Source: Paludibacter sp.
GTDB lineage: Bacteria; Bacteroidota; Bacteroidia; Bacteroidales; Paludibacteraceae
Direction of reading: 5' to 3'
Length of the DNA stretch: 64,000 bases
NCBI GenBank assembly: GCA_028710895.1
Contig: JAQTTH010000002.1
Coordinates: forward strand, 235,605-299,604
Position numbers and translations under genes: made by a program. This document shows positions 1 to 8,967 of the stretch, in pieces. Below the pieces are notes generated by a model. That model did no database searches. It worked only from the letters and a program-made list of their open reading frames with translations, and was not told the origin of the DNA. The stretch's first letter is position 1. Every line of letters begins with the position of its first letter.

Positions 1-18
1 TCTAACAAAAGACGAAAC

Positions 19-636
19 ATGAAAATAAAAATCTGCGGGATGAAAATCCCCGAAAACATACGGGCAATTGCGGCGTTACAGCCCGATTTCATGGGTTTTA
101 TTTTTTACCCGAAATCGCCACGCTATGCCGAGCCGCTGGATATTGCCACGTTGAATGCATTGCCAAAATCAATAAAAAAGATTGGTGTATTTGTAAACGA
201 AAATCTGGAGAATATCCTGACTACTGTCACTAAATACGACCTTGACGGCGTGCAACTGCATGGAACCGAATTGGTGGAAATGTGTAAGGAACTTCGCAAG
301 GCAGGCTATGTTGTGATTAAGGCATTCCCAATTGCCGAGGCTTACAATTTCAAGGTGACGAAAACCTATGAAGGATCGTGTGATTATTTTTTGTTCGATA
401 CCAAGACCGATGCTTACGGTGGCTCGGGACTAAAATTTAATTGGGGTATGCTCGATGAATACGTAGGCGAAACGCCTTTTCTGCTAAGTGGTGGTATTGC
501 TGCCGATGATGCCGAAGCTATTCTGAAAATTGAGCACCCAAAGTTTGCCGGAATTGATTTGAACAGCAAGTTTGAGGTAAAACCGGGTGAAAAGAATGTG
601 GAATTATTAAAAGGATTTATACAACAATTATTGTAG
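19..636 (+). CDS. trpF: Phosphoribosylanthranilate isomerase
   Basis: This enzyme isomerises N-(5'-phosphoribosyl)anthranilate to CdRP, the third step of tryptophan synthesis from chorismate, in the cytoplasm. The 205 residues are full length for a monofunctional TrpF TIM barrel. KICGMK at the N-terminus holds the catalytic Cys6, and FDT holds the expected catalytic Asp127; LSGGIAADDA is the C-terminal phosphate-binding loop. The gene precedes trpA in the same direction, which fits the tail of a Bacteroidota trp operon whose earlier genes lie outside the window. The stop codon TAG lies inside a palindromic repeat that fills the gap to trpA. Confidence 0.97.
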   Translation: MKIKICGMKIPENIRAIAALQPDFMGFIFYPKSPRYAEPLDIATLNALPKSIKKIGVFVNENLENILTTVTKYDLDGVQLHGTELVEMCKELRKAGYVVIKAFPIAEAYNFKVTKTYEGSCDYFLFDTKTDAYGGSGLKFNWGMLDEYVGETPFLLSGGIAADDAEAILKIEHPKFAGIDLNSKFEVKPGEKNVELLKGFIQQLL

Positions 637-707
637 GGACAGGTCGTGACCTGTCCAACGTCTACCAAATATAACATATATCAGGGCAGGTCGCGACCTG
701 TCCCTAC
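633..707. repeat. Paired palindromic repeats between trpF and trpA
   Basis: Two palindromes lie here: GGACAGGTCGTGACCTGTCC at 637-656, and a near-identical copy with GGTCGCGACC at its centre at 684-707. They are mutually inverted, so the outer arms (GTAGGGACAGGTC and GACCTGTCCCTAC) can also pair across the whole 75 bp. The trpF stop codon is inside the left copy. A third, diverged copy occurs inside a coding region at 14333-14356. Confidence 0.85.
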
Positions 708-720
708 GAAAATAAAAATC

Positions 721-1491
721 ATGAACAGAATTAATCAATTGTTTGAAACAAAGAAGGAAAATATCCTTTCGGTATATTTCACGGCCGGTTTCCCAAAACT
801 GGAAGATACATTACCAACTCTTAGAACCTTGCAGGCTAATGGTGTGGATTTAGTGGAAGTAGGTGTGCCATTTTCCGATCCAATGGCCGATGGTATTGTC
901 ATTCAGAACAGCAGTCATGTAGCATTGCAAAACGGCATGAGTATTCGTAAGTTGTTCGATCAGTTGACTTCTGTGCGTGCTGAAATCCACATTCCCTTAA
1001 TCATGATGGGTTACCTGAATCCGATTATGCAGTTTGGTTTCGAAGAGTTTTGCAAAGAATGCCATCGGGTAGGAGTAGACGGTATGATTATTCCTGATCT
1101 ACCCATGGCCGATTTTTTGGCAGAATACAAAGAAATTGCCGTGTGTTACGGACTGGAATTTATTTTTCTCATTACGCCCGAAACGTCAGAAGTACGTATC
1201 CGCGAAATAGACGGTCATACAAATGGTTTTATTTACATGGTTTCGTCGGCTGCCACTACCGGAACGCAAACCTCGTTCGACAACAAGGTGGACTATTTCA
1301 ATCGGATCAATTCCATGAATCTGAAAAATCCCCGCCTCGTTGGTTTTGGCATTTCTAATAAATCCACCCGCGATATGGTAAACCGTTATTCGTCGGGAGC
1401 CATTATCGGTAGTGCGTTTATCAAAGCGTTGGAAGAAACACAAGATGTTGAAAAAGGGGTAAAATTGTTGTTGGAGAGATTGGAGAAATAA
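721..1491 (+). CDS. trpA: Tryptophan synthase alpha chain
   Basis: The alpha subunit cleaves indole-3-glycerol phosphate to indole and glyceraldehyde 3-phosphate and passes indole to TrpB. The start at 721 gives 256 residues and begins MNRINQLFET, as expected for the family; an upstream in-frame ATG at 646 would only add translated repeat sequence. The motif VEVGVPFSDPMADG holds the catalytic Glu47 and Asp57, and GMIIPDLP is the second conserved strand. Downstream is a strong bidirectional terminator. trpB is not in the window; in many Bacteroidota it is the first gene of the operon. Confidence 0.97.
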   Translation: MNRINQLFETKKENILSVYFTAGFPKLEDTLPTLRTLQANGVDLVEVGVPFSDPMADGIVIQNSSHVALQNGMSIRKLFDQLTSVRAEIHIPLIMMGYLNPIMQFGFEEFCKECHRVGVDGMIIPDLPMADFLAEYKEIAVCYGLEFIFLITPETSEVRIREIDGHTNGFIYMVSSAATTGTQTSFDNKVDYFNRINSMNLKNPRLVGFGISNKSTRDMVNRYSSGAIIGSAFIKALEETQDVEKGVKLLLERLEK

Positions 1492-1505
1492 ATTATTATA
1501 AGTCC

Positions 1506-1550
1506 AAAACAAGAAACGGAAGATGCAATACATCTTCCGTTTCTTGTTTT
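1506..1550. terminator. Bidirectional terminator between trpA and lysozyme 1
   Basis: A perfect 20-bp stem (AAAACAAGAAACGGAAGATG at 1506-1525 and its complement at 1531-1550) closes a 5-nt loop. T-rich ends on both strands let it serve the convergent trpA and GH25 genes. It overlaps the last codon of the latter. Confidence 0.9.
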
Positions 1551-2235
1551 AATACAATATACTTTTCAGTTTTTTCTTCGTACCATTGAACAGATTGAAG
1601 TCCACATTTCCACGAATTCCGGCAATTTTGAATTTATTGGTTGTTTGCCAGAATGTCCATTTGCAGTCGGGTTTGCTCTTGTAATCTACTATCCAAAGCT
1701 TACATTTTGTGTGTAAGCGGTCCTTCAGATACAGTTTGTAGTAGTCGTAATCGCAATAAATCATGGGGTAATGTCCGGTGCGTCTGTACACTACATTGAT
1801 AAACGTAATCAACTCATTACCCACCAACCTGTTGGCAGGCATTTTACGCGCAAATTCGGCATCGAGCACCAGTGGTAAATCTCCGCTTTTGTGTTTGGCA
1901 ACCGAAAGAAAATTGTTGGCCTGATCCTTCCCGCTGCTTTTGTAGGTGAAGAAATGGTACGATCCTACCAAAATGCCCAGCTTTTTTGCCGCTTTGTAGT
2001 TTTCGGAGTATTTCCCATCTTGCCGGGTGGCTCCTTCCGAAGCTTTCAGGAAAATAAAATAGGGTTTCTGCGTTTTGAGTTTTTCCCATTTGATCGTACT
2101 CTGATGATGCGATACGTCGATACCCCAGATTTTACCCTGCGCTTTTATTTCGCCAAATGTAACATTGTGCGGATTGAGTGCATAGGCCGGGCTAAGCAGT
2201 ATGGAAAACAGAATTAGAATAAAAATTTTCTGCAT
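1549..2235 (-). CDS. GH25 family lysozyme 1, secreted
   Basis: A predicted muramidase of glycoside hydrolase family 25, which cleaves the MurNAc-GlcNAc beta-1,4 bond of peptidoglycan. Residues 1-19 form a signal peptide (MQKIFILILF then SPAYA), so it acts in the periplasm or outside. The GH25 core starts at IWGIDVSHHQ, with the first conserved Asp, and LVLDAEFA carries the catalytic D-x-E pair. It ends just after NVDFNLFNG, as family members do. It is the first of three tandem paralogues on this strand, 16 bp from the next, so a shared transcript is likely. At 228 residues it is a single catalytic domain with no binding module. Confidence 0.93.
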   Translation of the reverse strand: MQKIFILILFSILLSPAYALNPHNVTFGEIKAQGKIWGIDVSHHQSTIKWEKLKTQKPYFIFLKASEGATRQDGKYSENYKAAKKLGILVGSYHFFTYKSSGKDQANNFLSVAKHKSGDLPLVLDAEFARKMPANRLVGNELITFINVVYRRTGHYPMIYCDYDYYKLYLKDRLHTKCKLWIVDYKSKPDCKWTFWQTTNKFKIAGIRGNVDFNLFNGTKKKLKSILY

Positions 2236-2251
2236 ACTATTCGTTTGTTTT

Positions 2252-2944
2252 TCAGTATAAAAGGCTTTTCAGTTTCTTTTTCGAACCATAAAACAGGTTA
2301 AAGTCAACATATCCTTTGATACCTGCCACCGTGTATTTTTCGGTTGTTTGCCAGAATGTCCAGTCGCAGTTTGGGTTACTTTTATAATCCACTATCCAGA
2401 GTTTACACTCTTTTGGCAGCTTATCTTTTAAGTAGGCCAGGTAGTATTTATACGGACAATAAATAATCGGATAATGTCCTTTTTTGTTGCGGATAATCGT
2501 CATGAAATCAATCAACTCCTTTTCAACCTGTGTTTTGTCGGGCATAGTTTTGGCAAATTCCGCGTCGAGCACCAAAGGTAAATCTCCGTGTTGATATTTT
2601 ACGGTGGATAAAAAGTTATTGGCCTGATCTTTTCCGGTGCTTTTGTAAGTAAAAAAATGATAGGAACCTACGGGAATTTTTAAGTTTCGGATGGTTGTAT
2701 AATATTCCGTATACTTTGGATCCTGAATGGTGCTTCCCTCGGTGGCTTTTACGAATATGAAACCCGGTTCGTGCTGCTGCAATTTATACCAATCAACAAT
2801 TTCCTGATAATGGGAAATATCTATTCCCCACACTTTGTCGGCTTCTGTTGCTTCGTCGGCAGTTGTGCCGGTGTTCTTCTGAAGAGCACACGATTGAAAG
2901 AGTATTATCAGAAAAAAACAGAAAAGGTAATGTTTAAAGTGCAT
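2252..2944 (-). CDS. GH25 family lysozyme 2, probable lipoprotein
   Basis: Second tandem GH25 muramidase. I chose the start MHFKHYLFCF at 2944 because it gives a clean lipoprotein signal: a hydrophobic segment followed by the lipobox LFQSC. An ATG at 2965 would add seven residues. The catalytic domain (VWGIDISHYQ to VDFNLFYG) keeps the DAEF acidic pair. Unlike lysozyme 1 it is expected to be membrane-anchored. The two proteins align over their whole catalytic domains (for example the FFTYKS-GKDQANNFLS segment), showing duplication. A -7 promoter element lies upstream at 3098-3105. Confidence 0.92.
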   Translation of the reverse strand: MHFKHYLFCFFLIILFQSCALQKNTGTTADEATEADKVWGIDISHYQEIVDWYKLQQHEPGFIFVKATEGSTIQDPKYTEYYTTIRNLKIPVGSYHFFTYKSTGKDQANNFLSTVKYQHGDLPLVLDAEFAKTMPDKTQVEKELIDFMTIIRNKKGHYPIIYCPYKYYLAYLKDKLPKECKLWIVDYKSNPNCDWTFWQTTEKYTVAGIKGYVDFNLFYGSKKKLKSLLY

Positions 2945-3097
2945 GATTTCAGTTGAGTAATTCATAAATCGTTTTATGCAGAGCCACGCGTATTGCTCCG
3001 ATAAAAGCTGTTTGTATTATGTCACCGGAAATTTATAGAAGCACGAAAAACTTCGTTTGACTTTAGCACGAGTGTGCTGTGGGTAACAATTCGGTTG

Positions 3098-3105
3098 CAA
3101 AGGTA
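3098..3105 (-). promoter_or_regulatory. Bacteroidota -7 element before lysozyme 2
   Basis: On the minus strand this reads TACCTTTG, matching TAnnTTTG. It would start an approximately 140-nt leader before lysozyme 2. I see no clear -33 element. Confidence 0.5.
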
Positions 3106-3197
3106 AGACTTTTTAAGGAGATTGTAAGCACGGAACTTACTGAAATTACGCTTGTAGATTTAAATAAAAAAGTAGTATGAACGCTCGGAAGTAAAAA

Positions 3198-3226
3198 ACA
3201 AAAGCGATCTTATTGATCGCTTTTGT
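3198..3226 (-). terminator. Terminator after lysozyme 3
   Basis: The stem ACAAAAGCGATC (3198-3209) pairs with GATCGCTTTTGT (3215-3226) around a 5-nt loop, followed on the minus strand by a T tract. It lies 25 bp past the lysozyme 3 stop, so lysozyme 3 is probably transcribed separately from lysozymes 2 and 1. Confidence 0.82.
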
Positions 3227-3250
3227 CATGAGTTTGTCATGAGTTTGTTG

Positions 3251-4030
3251 TCAGTTTAATGTCTTTGAATTATTAACCGTGTAATACAGCATGTTCTTTA
3301 AGTTCGTTATCGGACCATTAAACATGTTGAGGTCAACGTAGCCACTGATACCTTCAAGTTTCAATCTGTCTGTTGTTTGCCAGAATGCCCAGTCGCAGTT
3401 TGGTTTTTCCTTGTAGTTGACTATCCACAGTTTGCACTTATCACTAAAATGTTCTTCTAAGTACATTTTGTAGAATCTGTAATCGCAATATACAATCGGG
3501 TAATGCCCCAGTTTCTCATAGATGGTGTTGATAAAACTTATCAGCTCGATAACTACTTCCGTTCTTTGAGGCATTTTCTTTGTAAATTCAACATCCAACA
3601 CGGGCAGCAGGTCGCTGTCTTTGTGCTGAGCTACCGACAGAAAGTTATTTGCCTGATCTTTTCCGGTGCTTTTGTAGGAGAAAAAATGATAAGAACCTAC
3701 TAAAATCTTGCGTTTTCTGGCTTCGGAATAGTTCTCGAGGTATTTCGAATCCTTGAGGTCGATGCCTTCAGATGCTTTTATAAACATGAAGTTTGGCTTC
3801 TGTTGGCCCAGTTTTTCCCAGTTGATATTGTTCTGATAATGCGAAACATCTATTCCCCAGACATTCTCGAGTGGTTTTACGTCATCGAGCGTTAGGGTGG
3901 GTTGTGTGTGGTGAACGACTTTGTGTGTCGTCTTATGTTTCTTGTGCGATGATTTATGCTGTTTTTTTGCAAAAACAGAAAATTGCATCAGAAGCATAAG
4001 GCATAATATGGAAATAAGTCGTTTTTGCAT
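3251..4030 (-). CDS. GH25 family lysozyme 3, secreted
   Basis: Third tandem GH25 muramidase. The start MQKRLISILC at 4030 gives a signal peptide ending SVFA; the ATG at 4084 would bury it behind 18 residues. A Lys/His-rich linker (KKQHKSSHKKHKTTHK) of about 30 residues separates the signal from the catalytic domain and may bind anionic wall polymers or metal. The core runs from VWGIDVSHYQ to YVDLNMFNG, with LDVEF in place of the paralogues' LDAEF. It has its own terminator. Confidence 0.92.
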   Translation of the reverse strand: MQKRLISILCLMLLMQFSVFAKKQHKSSHKKHKTTHKVVHHTQPTLTLDDVKPLENVWGIDVSHYQNNINWEKLGQQKPNFMFIKASEGIDLKDSKYLENYSEARKRKILVGSYHFFSYKSTGKDQANNFLSVAQHKDSDLLPVLDVEFTKKMPQRTEVVIELISFINTIYEKLGHYPIVYCDYRFYKMYLEEHFSDKCKLWIVNYKEKPNCDWAFWQTTDRLKLEGISGYVDLNMFNGPITNLKNMLYYTVNNSKTLN

Positions 4031-4162
4031 AGTGATTTTTAAAGTAAATAATACTGCCCGCAAGATATTCATACTGGTTGACATATGAAAGCGAATCGGG
4101 CTTTTATTGATATTCTTTGTGTTTTTTCTCTTTTGTTCAGTTAATACGATTATTCAAATAAA

Positions 4163-4195
4163 ACTGACGAAGCAGCTTAATGCTACTCCGTCAGT
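4163..4195 (-). terminator. Terminator after alaS
   Basis: An imperfect hairpin (ACTGACGAAGCAG against GCTACTCCGTCAGT, two mismatches) follows the alaS stop on the minus strand and is followed there by an AT-rich, T-containing stretch. Confidence 0.55.
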
Positions 4196-4244
4196 ATGTA
4201 TTATCGTAGGATTATCCGATTGAACAATCCCGCTTTAATGAATC

Positions 4245-6854
4245 TTATAATGCTTCCAGTGCTTTTTCGATAGCTTTCTGAATTCCGGCAGCATTTTTAC
4301 CACCTGCCGAAGCGAAGAATGGTTGGCCTCCACCACCGCCCTGAATTTCTTTGGCAGCATCGCGGGCAATGTTTACAGCGTTTAATCCACCTGCAACTAA
4401 GTCGTCAGAAAGCAGAATAGTTAACGATGGTTTGCCATCGAATACGCATCCGGCAACGAAGAACAATTTTTCGCTCACCACGTTGCGAATCTGGAATGCA
4501 AGAGTTTTTACAGCATCGGCGGGCAATTCTGCATCAACCCGAATAACCTTAACGCCATTTACTTCGCTGGCTTCCTCAATCAAAATGTCGCGCAGGTTCA
4601 TGATCTTTTCGTGCATGAAATTCTCAACACGTTTCTTCAAGTCTGCATTTTCTTCGATTGATTTCTGGATAGCCGACATCAAATCGGGCGTATTATTGAA
4701 AAACTCGCGGGCATCGGCAATAAAATCCTGTTGCTCGTCAAGCAGTTTTTCTACACCTTTGGCCGATATAGCTTCCAAACGACGGATACCGGCAGCAATG
4801 GAAGTTTCAGCCACAATGCGCACCAAACCAATTTCGCCGGTAGCTCTTACGTGTGTACCACCACAAAGCTCGGTAGAAGTTCCAAACTGAATTACACGAA
4901 CCGTTTCTCCGTATTTTTCGCCAAACAAAGCCATAGCACCCATAGCCTGTGCTTCGGCAATCGGGGTGTCGCGCATTTCAATCAACGTGTAGTTTTCGCG
5001 TATTTTGCGGTTGGCAATAGCTTCCACAGCGCGAATCTCTTCTTTCGTCAGTTTTTGGAAATGCGAGAAGTCGAAACGCAATGCATCTGGACTTACGTAC
5101 GAACCTTTTTGCTCAACATGTGTACCCAGCACTTCGCGTAAAGCTTCGTGAAGTAAGTGAGTAGCAGAGTGATTACATTCGGTAGCCTTGCGTTTTTCGG
5201 TATCAATAGTAGCCGTAAAGGTTGCCGTAACGTCCGAAGGAAGTTGTTTGGCAATATGAACCGCTAAGTTGTTTTCTTTTTTAGTATCGAGAATTTCGAT
5301 TGTTTCGTCATCCGAAACCAATACGCCGCTGTCGCCAACCTGACCTCCCATTTCGGCATAGAAAGGGGTGTTTGAAAGTACGAGTTGGTAGTATTCCTGA
5401 TTCTTTTGTTTCACCTTGCGGTAACGCAGAATTTCGGTGTCGAATGACGTGAAATCGTAACCCACAAACACGCTGTCACCTTCGCGAACGGTTACCCAGT
5501 CGCCGGTCTCGGTAGCAGCAGCATTGCGCGCACGTTCTTTTTGTTTTTGCATTTCGGAGGTAAACTCGTCGATATTCACCGTGAAATTGTTTTCACGCAA
5601 AATCAATTCGGTCAAATCCAATGGAAATCCAAACGTGTCGTATAATGTAAAGGCTACTTTGCCTTCAATCTCAGTTTTAGCAGCAGCTTTCGAGTCGGCC
5701 ATCACTTTGTCGAGCAAACGGATACCGGTTTCGAGCGTGCGCAGGAATGATTCTTCTTCCTCCTTGATTACTTTTTCAATCAGCGTTTTTTGCGAAATCA
5801 GTTCCGGATAGGCTTTACCCATGTTTTCGCTCAACACATTGATCAATTTGAACATGAAAGCGTGGCGTTGTCCGAGGAAAGTATAACCGTAACGCACTGC
5901 ACGGCGCAAAATACGACGAATTACATAACCGGCTTTGGCATTCGAAGGCAATTGACCGTCTGTAATAGAAAATGCAATGGTGCGAACGTGGTCGGCAATA
6001 ACGCGCATGGCGATATCCACTTTTTCATCTTTGCCATATTCGGCACCACACACACGACCAATTTCGGCAATGATAGGCGTGAAAACGTCGGTGTCGTAGT
6101 TAGATTGAACGCGCTGCATAGCCATACACAAGCGTTCGAAGCCCATACCGGTATCAATTACCTTGGCAGGAAGCCCTTCGAGCGAGCCGTCGGCTTTGCG
6201 GTTGTATTGCATGAATACGTTGTTCCAAATCTCAATTACTTGTGGGTGACTTCCGTTTACGAGCGTCAAACCGTCAATTTTGGCGCGTTCTTCGTTGTCA
6301 CGAATGTCGATATGTATTTCGGAACAAGGGCCACAAGGTCCTGTATCGCCCATTTCCCAGAAATTGTCTTTTTTGTTTCCGTTGATAATACGGCTTGCAG
6401 GCAGGAATTGCTCCCAGATTTTGGCAGCTTCGTCGTCGCGCTCCAATCCTTCGGGTGCGTAACCTTCGAAAACGGTTACATAAAGGCGGTCGGTATCCAG
6501 TTTCAATACGTCAACCAGGTATTCCCAGGCCCATTCAATGGCTTCTTTTTTGAAATAATCGCCAAACGACCAGTTACCCAACATCTCGAACATGGTGTGG
6601 TGATAGGTGTCGTGACCAACTTCTTCGAGGTCGTTATGTTTTCCGCTTACGCGAAGGCATTTCTGCGAGTCAGCAACCCTTGAATACTTAATCGGGTCGT
6701 TACCAAGAATGATATTTTTGAATTGGTTCATTCCGGCATTGGTAAACATCAAAGTAGGATCATCTTTGATTACCATGGGGGCCGACGGAACAATTTTGTG
6801 CCCTTTCGATGCAAAAAAATCGAGAAAAGATTGACGAATTTCTTGTGAAGTCAT
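4245..6854 (-). CDS. alaS: Alanine--tRNA ligase
   Basis: Class II synthetase that charges tRNA-Ala in the cytoplasm. The 869 residues match full-length bacterial AlaRS. The N-terminal aminoacylation core includes [12 protein letters not shown] and [13 protein letters not shown]; the editing domain carries [14 protein letters not shown] and [13 protein letters not shown], whose His and Cys residues bind zinc; the C-Ala end has the glycine-rich [14 protein letters not shown]. It is transcribed divergently from the M23 gene, and the two promoters share a short symmetric region. Long open frames antisense to it are composition shadows. Confidence 0.98.
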   Translation of the reverse strand: MTSQEIRQSFLDFFASKGHKIVPSAPMVIKDDPTLMFTNAGMNQFKNIILGNDPIKYSRVADSQKCLRVSGKHNDLEEVGHDTYHHTMFEMLGNWSFGDYFKKEAIEWAWEYLVDVLKLDTDRLYVTVFEGYAPEGLERDDEAAKIWEQFLPASRIINGNKKDNFWEMGDTGPCGPCSEIHIDIRDNEERAKIDGLTLVNGSHPQVIEIWNNVFMQYNRKADGSLEGLPAKVIDTGMGFERLCMAMQRVQSNYDTDVFTPIIAEIGRVCGAEYGKDEKVDIAMRVIADHVRTIAFSITDGQLPSNAKAGYVIRRILRRAVRYGYTFLGQRHAFMFKLINVLSENMGKAYPELISQKTLIEKVIKEEEESFLRTLETGIRLLDKVMADSKAAAKTEIEGKVAFTLYDTFGFPLDLTELILRENNFTVNIDEFTSEMQKQKERARNAAATETGDWVTVREGDSVFVGYDFTSFDTEILRYRKVKQKNQEYYQLVLSNTPFYAEMGGQVGDSGVLVSDDETIEILDTKKENNLAVHIAKQLPSDVTATFTATIDTEKRKATECNHSATHLLHEALREVLGTHVEQKGSYVSPDALRFDFSHFQKLTKEEIRAVEAIANRKIRENYTLIEMRDTPIAEAQAMGAMALFGEKYGETVRVIQFGTSTELCGGTHVRATGEIGLVRIVAETSIAAGIRRLEAISAKGVEKLLDEQQDFIADAREFFNNTPDLMSAIQKSIEENADLKKRVENFMHEKIMNLRDILIEEASEVNGVKVIRVDAELPADAVKTLAFQIRNVVSEKLFFVAGCVFDGKPSLTILLSDDLVAGGLNAVNIARDAAKEIQGGGGGQPFFASAGGKNAAGIQKAIEKALEAL

Positions 6855-6870
6855 TTTATAATTTGCTATG

Positions 6871-6926
6871 ACCCCCTGCCCCCTGAAGGGGGTTCAAAGA
6901 GTCCCCTTTAGGGGATTTAGGGGTTC
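6871..6926. repeat. CCCCTAAAGGGG-type palindromic repeat
   Basis: Contains CCCCTGAAGGGGG and the core CCCCTTTAGGGGATTTAGGG. The same core recurs at 20018-20043, 20101-20126, 46014-46080 and, degenerate, around 17459-17568. It occupies the leader between the alaS promoter and its start codon. Confidence 0.75.
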
Positions 6927-6951
6927 TAGGTTAATAATATCAAATAAAGAC

Positions 6952-6983
6952 TGCAAAAGTAGCTCAAATTTATTATTTTTGCA
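6952..6983. promoter_or_regulatory. Divergent promoters of alaS and the M23 gene
   Basis: CAAAAGTA at 6954-6961 is TACTTTTG on the minus strand (alaS), and TATTTTTG at 6974-6981 is the plus-strand -7 element (M23 peptidase). They are embedded in a perfect inverted repeat, CTGCAAAA and TTTTGCAG, so the two promoters are mirror images about 20 bp apart and should compete for polymerase. Confidence 0.6.
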
Positions 6984-7108
6984 GCAATTGTTGATATAAA
7001 AATTGTGATGACCTGTTGATTTTCTTGTAGAAACGGTTGATTTACTTTCATTTTCTCAAAATTCCCGGCTGCTGTGTTTCATTTTACGCGGAGCAAAAAA
7101 AATCTCTT

Positions 7109-8077
7109 ATGGCTAAGAAAAAATTTCACTTCAATCCCGAAACTCTGAGTTACGAGCAGATTGAGCATACAATAACACATTTTCTCAAACAGGTTATGAT
7201 TCATGCCCTTTCGGGGGTGTCGTTGGGTGCAGTATTTTTCTTTATTTTTGTTTCTACAGTTCAATCGCCGGAAGAAAAGCAACTCACCGAAGAAAAGCGC
7301 AATATGCAGGCACAGTACAAAGTGCTTGAGCGGCAGTTTGAAGATATGCAAACCGTAATGACTGATATGCAACAACGGGACGACAATATGTATCGCGTTG
7401 TTTTCCAGGCCGATCCTATTCCTCTTTCTGTTCGTAAAGGAACTTCTGCGAATACACAATACTATCAGCAACTGTTGGACATGACTAATTCGGAAGTGGT
7501 GGTTTCGACGACCAAAAAACTGAATGAATTGAAGAAAGAATTGTACATTCAGTCGAAATCGTTCGACGATTTAGTGGTAATGGCCAAGAATAAGGATGCC
7601 ATGCTTTTGTGTTTACCTGCCATTCAGCCGGTAATGAATAAAAACCTGAAATATATGGCTTCGGGTTATGGCTGGCGTATCGACCCGGTGTATCATACCC
7701 GTCGTTTCCATGCAGGCATGGACTTTACGGCTCCAACCGGTACCAATATTTATGCAACGGCTAATGGCTCGGTGATGAGTGCAGGTTGGAAGCAGGGATA
7801 TGGAAATTGCGTGGAGATAAACCATGGTTTCGGTTATGTGACTTTGTATGGTCATATGAGTGCCATCAAAGTTCGAATGGGACAACCTGTGAAACGCGGG
7901 GATGTAATCGGATTAGTGGGAAGTACTGGTAAATCGACTGGCCCACACTTACATTATGAAGTGCATCTACGTGGCGAGATTATGAATCCGGCCAATTATT
8001 ATTACCTGGATTTATCGCCGGCTGATTACGACCGTATGATTCAGATGAGTAATAACTCCGGACAAATGTTTGATTAA
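7109..8077 (+). CDS. M23 family metallopeptidase, membrane-anchored
   Basis: Predicted zinc endopeptidase of the LytM/M23 family that cuts peptidoglycan cross-bridges. The start at 7109 (MAKKKFHFNP) is chosen over an ATG at 7037 because it gives the usual N-terminus; 322 residues. A TM segment (VSLGAVFFFIFVSTV) is near residues 35-55, followed by a coiled coil (about 60-110) and the M23 domain near residues 205-300. Zinc ligands are visible in HAGMDFTAPTG and in HLHYEVH. The layout matches periplasmic M23 proteins of Bacteroidota next to alaS or murI. It is 36 bp from murI and likely co-transcribed with it. Confidence 0.93.
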   Translation: MAKKKFHFNPETLSYEQIEHTITHFLKQVMIHALSGVSLGAVFFFIFVSTVQSPEEKQLTEEKRNMQAQYKVLERQFEDMQTVMTDMQQRDDNMYRVVFQADPIPLSVRKGTSANTQYYQQLLDMTNSEVVVSTTKKLNELKKELYIQSKSFDDLVVMAKNKDAMLLCLPAIQPVMNKNLKYMASGYGWRIDPVYHTRRFHAGMDFTAPTGTNIYATANGSVMSAGWKQGYGNCVEINHGFGYVTLYGHMSAIKVRMGQPVKRGDVIGLVGSTGKSTGPHLHYEVHLRGEIMNPANYYYLDLSPADYDRMIQMSNNSGQMFD

Positions 8078-8113
8078 ATTTAGTTACGAGTTACAAGAAA
8101 GAACCCATCGAAC

Positions 8114-8962
8114 ATGAAACAAGAAGCATTACCTTCATCTCCGGGACCTATCGGTATTTTCGATTCAGGTTATGGTGGCTTGACAATTTTGGAGAAAATC
8201 CGAACAGAGTTGCCCGGTTACGACTATATTTATTTGGGCGATAATGCCCGAACTCCTTACGGTACGCGCTCATTTGAAGTGGTTTATAAATTCACGCTCG
8301 AATGTGTGACTCGTCTGTTCGAAATGGGTTGTCAGTTGGTGGTGTTGGCTTGCAATACGGCTTCAGCCAAAGCGCTGCGCAGCATTCAGCAACGGGATTT
8401 ACCCCTTCTTGATCCGAATCGTCGTGTATTGGGAGTTATCAGACCTACGGTAGAAGCAGTAGGAACAATGTCTCAAACCAAGCACATTGGTTTGCTGGCA
8501 ACGCTGGGAACTGTCCAATCCAACTCGTATCCACTTGAAATTGATAAGCTTCACGAAGGAATTTCAGTTATTTCCGAAGCTTGCCCTATGTGGGTTCCAC
8601 TTATTGAAAACAACGAACATAACTCCGAAGGTGCTGATTATTTTATTCGGAAGAATGTGGAGCACTTGCTTGCTGCCGACGGGCTAATTGACACGGTGAT
8701 GCTTGGTTGTACGCATTATCCTTTGTTGGCTGATAAAATCAAATCGTTACTTCCCGAAGGAGTTTCGATTGTGTCGCAAGGTGAAATTGTGGCTAAGAGC
8801 CTGGTTGATTATCTCCAACGTCATCCGGATATGGATAACCGCTGTACCAAAAATGGTTCAGTTCGTTACCTCACTACCGAGTCGGTCGAAAAGTTTGCTT
8901 CGTCGGCCTCCATTTTTCTGAATCAGGTGATTCAGGCTGAGCATATTGATTTGGACAAATAA
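8114..8962 (+). CDS. murI: Glutamate racemase
   Basis: Makes D-glutamate for peptidoglycan by cofactor-independent racemisation. The two catalytic cysteines are in VLACNTASA and LGCTHYPLL, and the N-terminal FDSGYGGLTIL and DNARTPYGTRS motifs are intact. At 282 residues it is slightly longer than most family members because of a short lead segment. It follows the M23 endopeptidase in the same direction, grouping wall synthesis with wall cleavage. The next gene is convergent only 5 bp away, and I see no strong terminator between them. Confidence 0.97.
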   Translation: MKQEALPSSPGPIGIFDSGYGGLTILEKIRTELPGYDYIYLGDNARTPYGTRSFEVVYKFTLECVTRLFEMGCQLVVLACNTASAKALRSIQQRDLPLLDPNRRVLGVIRPTVEAVGTMSQTKHIGLLATLGTVQSNSYPLEIDKLHEGISVISEACPMWVPLIENNEHNSEGADYFIRKNVEHLLAADGLIDTVMLGCTHYPLLADKIKSLLPEGVSIVSQGEIVAKSLVDYLQRHPDMDNRCTKNGSVRYLTTESVEKFASSASIFLNQVIQAEHIDLDK

Positions 8963-8967
8963 CCGGC

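Noticed and set aside
633..707. A tryptophan attenuator or riboswitch between trpF and trpA.
   Set aside because: The structure is two copies of a dispersed palindrome in the middle of the operon, without a leader peptide or T run.
5790..6683. A 297-codon open frame antisense to alaS.
   Set aside because: alaS is clearly coding along its whole length; the antisense frame has no domain and reflects codon composition.
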